DNA of 64,000 nt from CAWIJK01 sp963836375 (GTDB lineage Bacteria; Actinomycetota; Acidimicrobiia; Acidimicrobiales; RAAP-2), in assembly GCA_963836375.1 (NCBI GenBank), contig CAWIJK010000002.1, positions 1,240,001 to 1,304,000 of the forward strand, given 5' to 3'. The notes under the pieces are model-generated. The model searched no databases and was not told where the DNA came from. It worked only from the letters and a program-made list of their open reading frames with translations. This document shows, in pieces, positions 60,172-64,000 of the stretch; positions within the stretch are counted from its first letter, which is position 1; every line of letters begins with the position of its first letter. The position numbers were made by a program, and so were the translations under genes.

Positions 60172-61542
60172 ATGACCGGCATGTCAGCTTCCCCAGCCAA
60201 CGAGATCTCCACGCCCGACTTCGCTCCCGGCACCTTCGGGCCGATGCCCCGCGACGACACCCAGGCCCTGTGGGACCCGGCCAAGCAGGCCATGGATCCC
60301 GCCCGCCGGCGCGAGCTGCAAGACGCCCGTGTCCGCGACCTCATCGCCAAGGTCCTCGACACCCCGGTGCCGCTCTTCGCGGGCAAGCTCAAAGACGCCG
60401 GGCTGGAGGCGGGTGACGTCAGGGGGGTCGACGACCTCTGGCGGGTCCCCCTCACCGTCAAACAGGACCTCCGCGACTCCGAGGCGGCCGACCCCCCGTG
60501 GGGTGGCTATCGCTTCACCGCGCCGCGCCACGCCGTGCGCCTGGGTACCTCGACCGGCACCACCGGCCAGCCAACGATCACGGTGTGGACCCGAAAGGAC
60601 CTGTGGATCGAGTACGAGTCGGGGGCCCGGAACTGGTGGCGCATGGGGTACCGACCCGGGACGGTCGTCACCCACGCCCACCCCGCCTACCTGTACGGGG
60701 GCGGGGTGATGCTCCAGGGCACCTACGAGTACATGGGCCTGCTCAGCATCTGGGTCCCGCCGCCCGACACCGACGAGCTGGCCGAGCAGGCGGTGCGGTT
60801 CTGGACCCGGGTCACCCCCGACGTGCCGTTCATGGGCTTCGCCACCGGGCGCTTCTTGGAGGTGGCCGGGAAACTAGGGATCCCGCTCGAAGACGCCGGC
60901 CTGGTCGGGCTGAAGGCCCCCCCGGGCTTCGGGCTCGGCCGTGGCGGCATGCCGCTCATGACAGCCGGGGCCGAGTGCTACGCCTACGTCGGCGGCCCCT
61001 GCGGCCAGTCGCCGGGGGCCCACATCCACGAGGACTGGGCCGTCGTCCAGGCGGTGGACCCGGCCACCGGCAAGGAGGTGCCCGACGGCGAGTGGGGCAA
61101 CCTCACCGTGACCACCCTCGACCGGGACAACGGGCTGTTGCGCTACGACCTCGAGGAGGCCTGCGCCATCTTGCGCGAGCCGTGCCCGTGCGGGGAGACC
61201 TCCATCCGCGGACTCTGGGGCGGGCGCTTCAAGGACCTGCTGAGCTGCCAGGGGACTCGCTTCCAGCTCAACGAGCTCGAGGCGGTCCTGCGAGGCATCA
61301 AAGAGCTCCGCGAGCCCTCGCTCGAGTACCAGGTGGTCCGACCCGACGGGGGCGGCGGGCCACTGGTGGTGCGGGTGGAGGTGGCGTCGGAGGACCCAGC
61401 GGTGCGAGAGGCGGCGGGCCAGCAGGCGGCCGCCGGACTGCGCGAGACGCTCACCGTGGTGGCCGACGTGCAGATCCTGCCCCGTGACACCATCCCCCGG
61501 GCCGGCTACAAGGCCACCCGCGTGATCGAGCCCGGCGAGTGA
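60172..61542 (+). CDS. Phenylacetate-CoA ligase-like (PaaK family) enzyme
   Basis: A 456-residue adenylate-forming enzyme: GTSTGTTGQPTITVW (P-loop), a GAECYAYVGGPCG segment, LRYDLEEACAILREPCPCG with a cysteine-rich stretch, GRFKDLLSCQGTRF, and the C-terminal IPRAGYKATRV with the catalytic Lys. It activates an aryl or related acid with CoA; phenylacetate itself cannot be claimed. The start is ATG 60172, or ATG 60181. Confidence 0.87.
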   Translation: MTGMSASPANEISTPDFAPGTFGPMPRDDTQALWDPAKQAMDPARRRELQDARVRDLIAKVLDTPVPLFAGKLKDAGLEAGDVRGVDDLWRVPLTVKQDLRDSEAADPPWGGYRFTAPRHAVRLGTSTGTTGQPTITVWTRKDLWIEYESGARNWWRMGYRPGTVVTHAHPAYLYGGGVMLQGTYEYMGLLSIWVPPPDTDELAEQAVRFWTRVTPDVPFMGFATGRFLEVAGKLGIPLEDAGLVGLKAPPGFGLGRGGMPLMTAGAECYAYVGGPCGQSPGAHIHEDWAVVQAVDPATGKEVPDGEWGNLTVTTLDRDNGLLRYDLEEACAILREPCPCGETSIRGLWGGRFKDLLSCQGTRFQLNELEAVLRGIKELREPSLEYQVVRPDGGGGPLVVRVEVASEDPAVREAAGQQAAAGLRETLTVVADVQILPRDTIPRAGYKATRVIEPGE

Positions 61543-61570
61543 CCCGACCCTGAGCCCGGCGCCGCGCTGC

Positions 61571-62233
61571 TCAGCCCGGCTGGCGCGCCAGACCCGATGC
61601 CCGGTACCTGAGGTGGGTCACACCGGGACCCTCGACCGCCCGGACCTGTTCGAACCGGGGCGCCCGGTCCCCGAGGTTCTCGAAGAGGCGACTGCCCCCA
61701 CCGAGCAGGCAGGGCACCACGTGGAGCTCCATGTCGTCGACGAGGCCCGCCGCGAGGTACTGCTGGGCGACCTGGGCCCCCCCGGCCACGGTGACGTCCC
61801 CCCCAGCGGCGGCCAGCCGGGCCTGCTCGAGCGCCGCACCGATGCCATCGGTCACGAAGGTGAACGTCGTGGCGCCGTCGAGCTCGAGGGGTTCCCGGGC
61901 GTGGTGGGTGAGGACAAAGACCGGCATGTGGAAGGGAGGGTTGTCCCCCCACCAACCGGTCCAGGCGTCCTCGGGCCACGGTCCGGGGCCGCCGCCGAAC
62001 ATGTTGCGGCCCATGATGACCGCGCCGACGCCGGCCAGGCCCTCTTCGACGACCCGGCTGCTGGCGTTGGTGTCGCCGCCGTCGATGCCGTGGGGGGCCC
62101 TCCACGCCGCCAGCGCGAAGAGCCACTCATGGAGCTGCATCCCGCCTATCCCGAGCGGGTGCTCGGCTGACGGGTGCTCGCCGGCCACGAAGCCGTCGAG
62201 GGACACCGAGATGTGAAATCTCACTCTGCCCAT
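61571..62233 (-). CDS. Dihydrofolate-reductase-family (RibD C-terminal) protein
   Basis: A 220-residue reductase-like protein: VRFHISVSLDGFVAG opening, GVGAVIMGRNMFGGGP and a C-terminal DDMELHVVPCLLGGG. It belongs to the RibD/DHFR-like group of NADPH-dependent enzymes, whose actual substrates are mostly unknown. The ATG at 62233 follows GAAGGAGAG. It converges on the PaaK-like gene. Confidence 0.87.
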   Translation of the reverse strand: MGRVRFHISVSLDGFVAGEHPSAEHPLGIGGMQLHEWLFALAAWRAPHGIDGGDTNASSRVVEEGLAGVGAVIMGRNMFGGGPGPWPEDAWTGWWGDNPPFHMPVFVLTHHAREPLELDGATTFTFVTDGIGAALEQARLAAAGGDVTVAGGAQVAQQYLAAGLVDDMELHVVPCLLGGGSRLFENLGDRAPRFEQVRAVEGPGVTHLRYRASGLARQPG

Positions 62234-62255
62234 CGCTCTCCTTCCGGGCTCGGGG

Positions 62256-62777
62256 TCACAGGCGGTGGGCCGCCGACTCCAAGAGGACGATCAGCACCCC
62301 CACCCCGGTCACCAGGGTGACATAGCCGACGCGGCGGTAGACCGAGCGGCGGGGGCCCCCGGCGGTGGCGATGCCCACGGCCGCCAGGGCCAGTACCCCG
62401 ACGATCTGGGCCACCCTGAGCCCGGTGGTCGTCGAGTACACGCCCACCTCGGCCAGGATCATCACGATCGTGGCCGGCACGGCAGCCGACACGATGGCCC
62501 ACGACGAGGCGAACTCGGCGGCGATGTCGCGGACCGGCATGGTCAGGGTGGGCCGTCGGCGGCGCTCGGCCACGACCTGGGACATTCCGTGGGCCAGCCA
62601 GATGGCGACGGCTCCGATGATGATGACGGCGCCCACGCTCAGGGCGTCGGGGTGGGGCTCGAAGGTCAGCCCGAGGATGGCCACCAGGGTGGCGATGGTC
62701 CCGTAGACGTAGTCGGCGAACCAGTTGGAGGCACGCTCGCCGCCCAACCACCCCTGCGCCCTCGCCACCACGTGCAC
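62256..62777 (-). CDS. Integral membrane protein of unknown function
   Basis: A 173-residue protein with about four membrane helices (YGTIATLVAILGLTF; SVGAVIIIGAVAIWLAH; IVSAAVPATIVMILAEVGV; a pair near the C-terminus). The start is taken as GTG 62777, eight bases after the stop of the preceding membrane gene. No family was recognised. It is probably co-transcribed with the gene at 62785-63516. Confidence 0.65.
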   Translation of the reverse strand: MHVVARAQGWLGGERASNWFADYVYGTIATLVAILGLTFEPHPDALSVGAVIIIGAVAIWLAHGMSQVVAERRRRPTLTMPVRDIAAEFASSWAIVSAAVPATIVMILAEVGVYSTTTGLRVAQIVGVLALAAVGIATAGGPRRSVYRRVGYVTLVTGVGVLIVLLESAAHRL

Positions 62778-62784
62778 CGGATCT

Positions 62785-63516
62785 TCAGGCGGGTGCGGGG
62801 TACGAGGTGGGGACGCGGAGCCCGGCCAACAGGTGGCGCACGGCGACCAGGCCGGCCATCGACGCGAGGACGTAAGCGGCTTCCAAGGAACCCGAGCCGG
62901 CGATGTGGTACCACTGGGTCCGCCAGGACCCGTCACCGATGTACTCGAAGACAAGGCCGGCGATGAAGGCGGCCCCCCCGATGGCCCCAAGGGCGAAGAG
63001 CACGCCGGTGCATCGCAGGAGGCGCCTGGTGCGCGAGAGGTGTCCGGCGACCTCGGCGGCCGCCCCCTGCGCGTCGACGTAGTGCTGGACGATCCAGCGC
63101 CGTTCGGACCACTTGACCGCCTGCCACCACAAGAGGCCGAGGATGACCAGGAGCAGGAGCACGCCCTCGCCGTCGGCGTACTCGAAGGCGGACTGGAGCA
63201 GCAGGCCGAGGCGCTGACCATGAGTCGGGGCCGGGGGCGACCCCCAGATCCCAGTGGCCACGATGACGCCGGCGAAGCGCAGCACCGCGGCCACCAAGAG
63301 GGCCGCCGCCACCCCTTCGGCCAGTTCCCAGGGGGTCCGGCCCCGTGGGGCCGGCGCCCGCCCGGTCTCGGGCCCGGGCGCCGATGCGGCCGGCGCCGCC
63401 GGGACCTCCGGAGCCGGTGGGGGCGCCGTGACCACCCGGGACGGTGCGGTGCTCGGGGGGTACCAGCGGCCGTCGGAGGCCAGCCACCACCCGGGCCCCT
63501 CGGCTGTCGCGCTCAT
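62785..63516 (-). CDS. Membrane protein with N-terminal GWWLASDGRWYPP motif
   Basis: A 243-residue protein. Residues ~8-20 carry a Trp-rich GWWLASDGRWYPP motif resembling the DUF2510 type found at the N-termini of many actinobacterial membrane proteins. A Pro/Ala-rich linker follows, then about four membrane helices. No enzymatic motif was seen. The ATG at 63516 follows GAGGGAGAG. It is followed directly by another membrane-protein gene. Confidence 0.7.
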   Translation of the reverse strand: MSATAEGPGWWLASDGRWYPPSTAPSRVVTAPPPAPEVPAAPAASAPGPETGRAPAPRGRTPWELAEGVAAALLVAAVLRFAGVIVATGIWGSPPAPTHGQRLGLLLQSAFEYADGEGVLLLLVILGLLWWQAVKWSERRWIVQHYVDAQGAAAEVAGHLSRTRRLLRCTGVLFALGAIGGAAFIAGLVFEYIGDGSWRTQWYHIAGSGSLEAAYVLASMAGLVAVRHLLAGLRVPTSYPAPA

Positions 63517-63687
63517 GGTCTCTCCCTCCGGGCGAGCCCCGGCCGCCTCGGTCCCGAGTGTAGGGACTGGAGGACCATGCCCCGGGGTGGGACCCGTCGC
63601 CCGGTCGACGGCCGGTCTCCGAGCCGGTGGAGCGCCCCGCGTCCGGGGTGCCTGACGGTCCAGGGCAACAAGCTCGGGTGGCTGACC

Positions 63688-64000
63688 TCACCGTGCCTTG
63701 ATGGCCGCCACCAGCTCGGCGATCCGCTCGTCGGCGATCGGGTAGCCCGGGAAGTAGCAACAGACCCGTGAGGCCAAGCCCCCGAAGCGCCGCGAGATCT
63801 CCGCGGCACACTCCTCGGGGGTCCCGACGACGGCCAGGGTCCCGAGCATGGCCTCGTCGATCAGCCCGGACATGGCCGACCACTCCCCCCGCTTGGACAG
63901 GGCGTTGAGACGGGGCTGCAGGTCGCCCCAACCCTCGACGTCGAGCACCGGCCGGTAGGCCGGGGTCGACCCGTAGAAGGCGAGCAGCAGGCGGACCCCC
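63688..64000 (-). CDS. LLM-class (F420-type) oxidoreductase, truncated by window end
   Basis: Only the C-terminal ~104 residues are in the window; the frame stays open to the right edge. AMLGTLAVVGTPEECAAEI followed by ADERIAELVAAIKA is the usual C-terminal layout of luciferase-like F420-dependent oxidoreductases. Function beyond family level cannot be read. Confidence 0.75.
   Translation of the reverse strand, partial: GVRLLLAFYGSTPAYRPVLDVEGWGDLQPRLNALSKRGEWSAMSGLIDEAMLGTLAVVGTPEECAAEISRRFGGLASRVCCYFPGYPIADERIAELVAAIKAR

Overview
The window comes from a high-GC actinobacterium. The sequence fits a member of the Acidimicrobiia or a close relative: GTG starts are frequent, and there are two F420-type luciferase-like oxidoreductases, a DUF3039 protein, a mycothiol-dependent isomerase-like protein, ClpS, a resuscitation-promoting-factor domain, and two secreted proteins built of a 42-residue repeat with the core GYWLVA.DGGVFSFG. 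The assignment is inferred from these families; no rRNA is present. The first ~1.7 kb is visibly less GC-rich than the rest.

Layout. 1-8.7 kb: housekeeping and mixed genes (a truncated DMT permease, DUF1269, DUF3039, tRNA-His, an F420 oxidoreductase, a crotonase, a divergent sugar-kinase/2-hydroxyacid-dehydrogenase pair, a YgjP-like peptidase, ClpS, rhomboid). 8.8-18.4 kb: two divergent operons, one with aldehyde dehydrogenase, D-aminoacylase-like amidohydrolase, alcohol dehydrogenase and a mycothiol-dependent protein, the other with two ACMSD-type amidohydrolases, a DUF35 protein and a thiolase-like protein. 18.5-24.4 kb: envelope and secreted proteins, including an Rpf-domain repeat protein and two beta-propeller proteins. 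24.5-29.6 kb: a TetR regulator, a two-subunit GMC oxidoreductase and a broken hydantoinase-type gene. 29.7-32.8 kb: an alpha/beta hydrolase, an ECF41-type sigma factor with its carboxymuconolactone-decarboxylase partner, and a DMT permease. 33-43.4 kb: acyl-CoA dehydrogenases, a CoA ligase, a crotonase, a CoA transferase, a nucleosidase-like protein and a drug-type MFS exporter. 43.4-45.4 kb: a DUF3052 gene and a CAP-domain repeat protein. 45.5-56.5 kb: two co-directional catabolic operons (acyl-CoA dehydrogenase, CoA ligase, aldehyde dehydrogenase, acyl-CoA dehydrogenase; then P450, thiolase, ferredoxin, fused acyl-CoA dehydrogenase, CMD-like). 56.6-64 kb: a TetR gene, GNAT, CoA ligases, SRPBCC, a DHFR-like reductase, membrane proteins and a truncated F420 oxidoreductase.

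How the genes work together. Most of the window looks like machinery for activating a carboxylic acid or alcohol to a CoA thioester and degrading it by beta-oxidation-like steps. The substrate cannot be read from the sequence. The strongest unifying signal is a 14-bp palindrome, TGAC-N5-TGTCA (right half usually GTGTCA), present at six places: five divergent intergenic regions and the start of one operon. Together these sites sit at the heads of transcription units holding about 24 genes, which implies one repressor-controlled regulon whose regulator is not obvious here. A second, different palindrome sits between the P450 operon and a TetR gene. The ECF41 sigma factor operon carries a textbook-like ECF41 promoter in front of it.

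Six frameshifts are seen in five genes with otherwise intact coding sense (sugar kinase, hydantoinase twice, DUF3052, TetR, CAP repeat protein). All six need one base to be skipped, so single-base insertion errors in the sequence are the simplest explanation, although real pseudogenes cannot be excluded.
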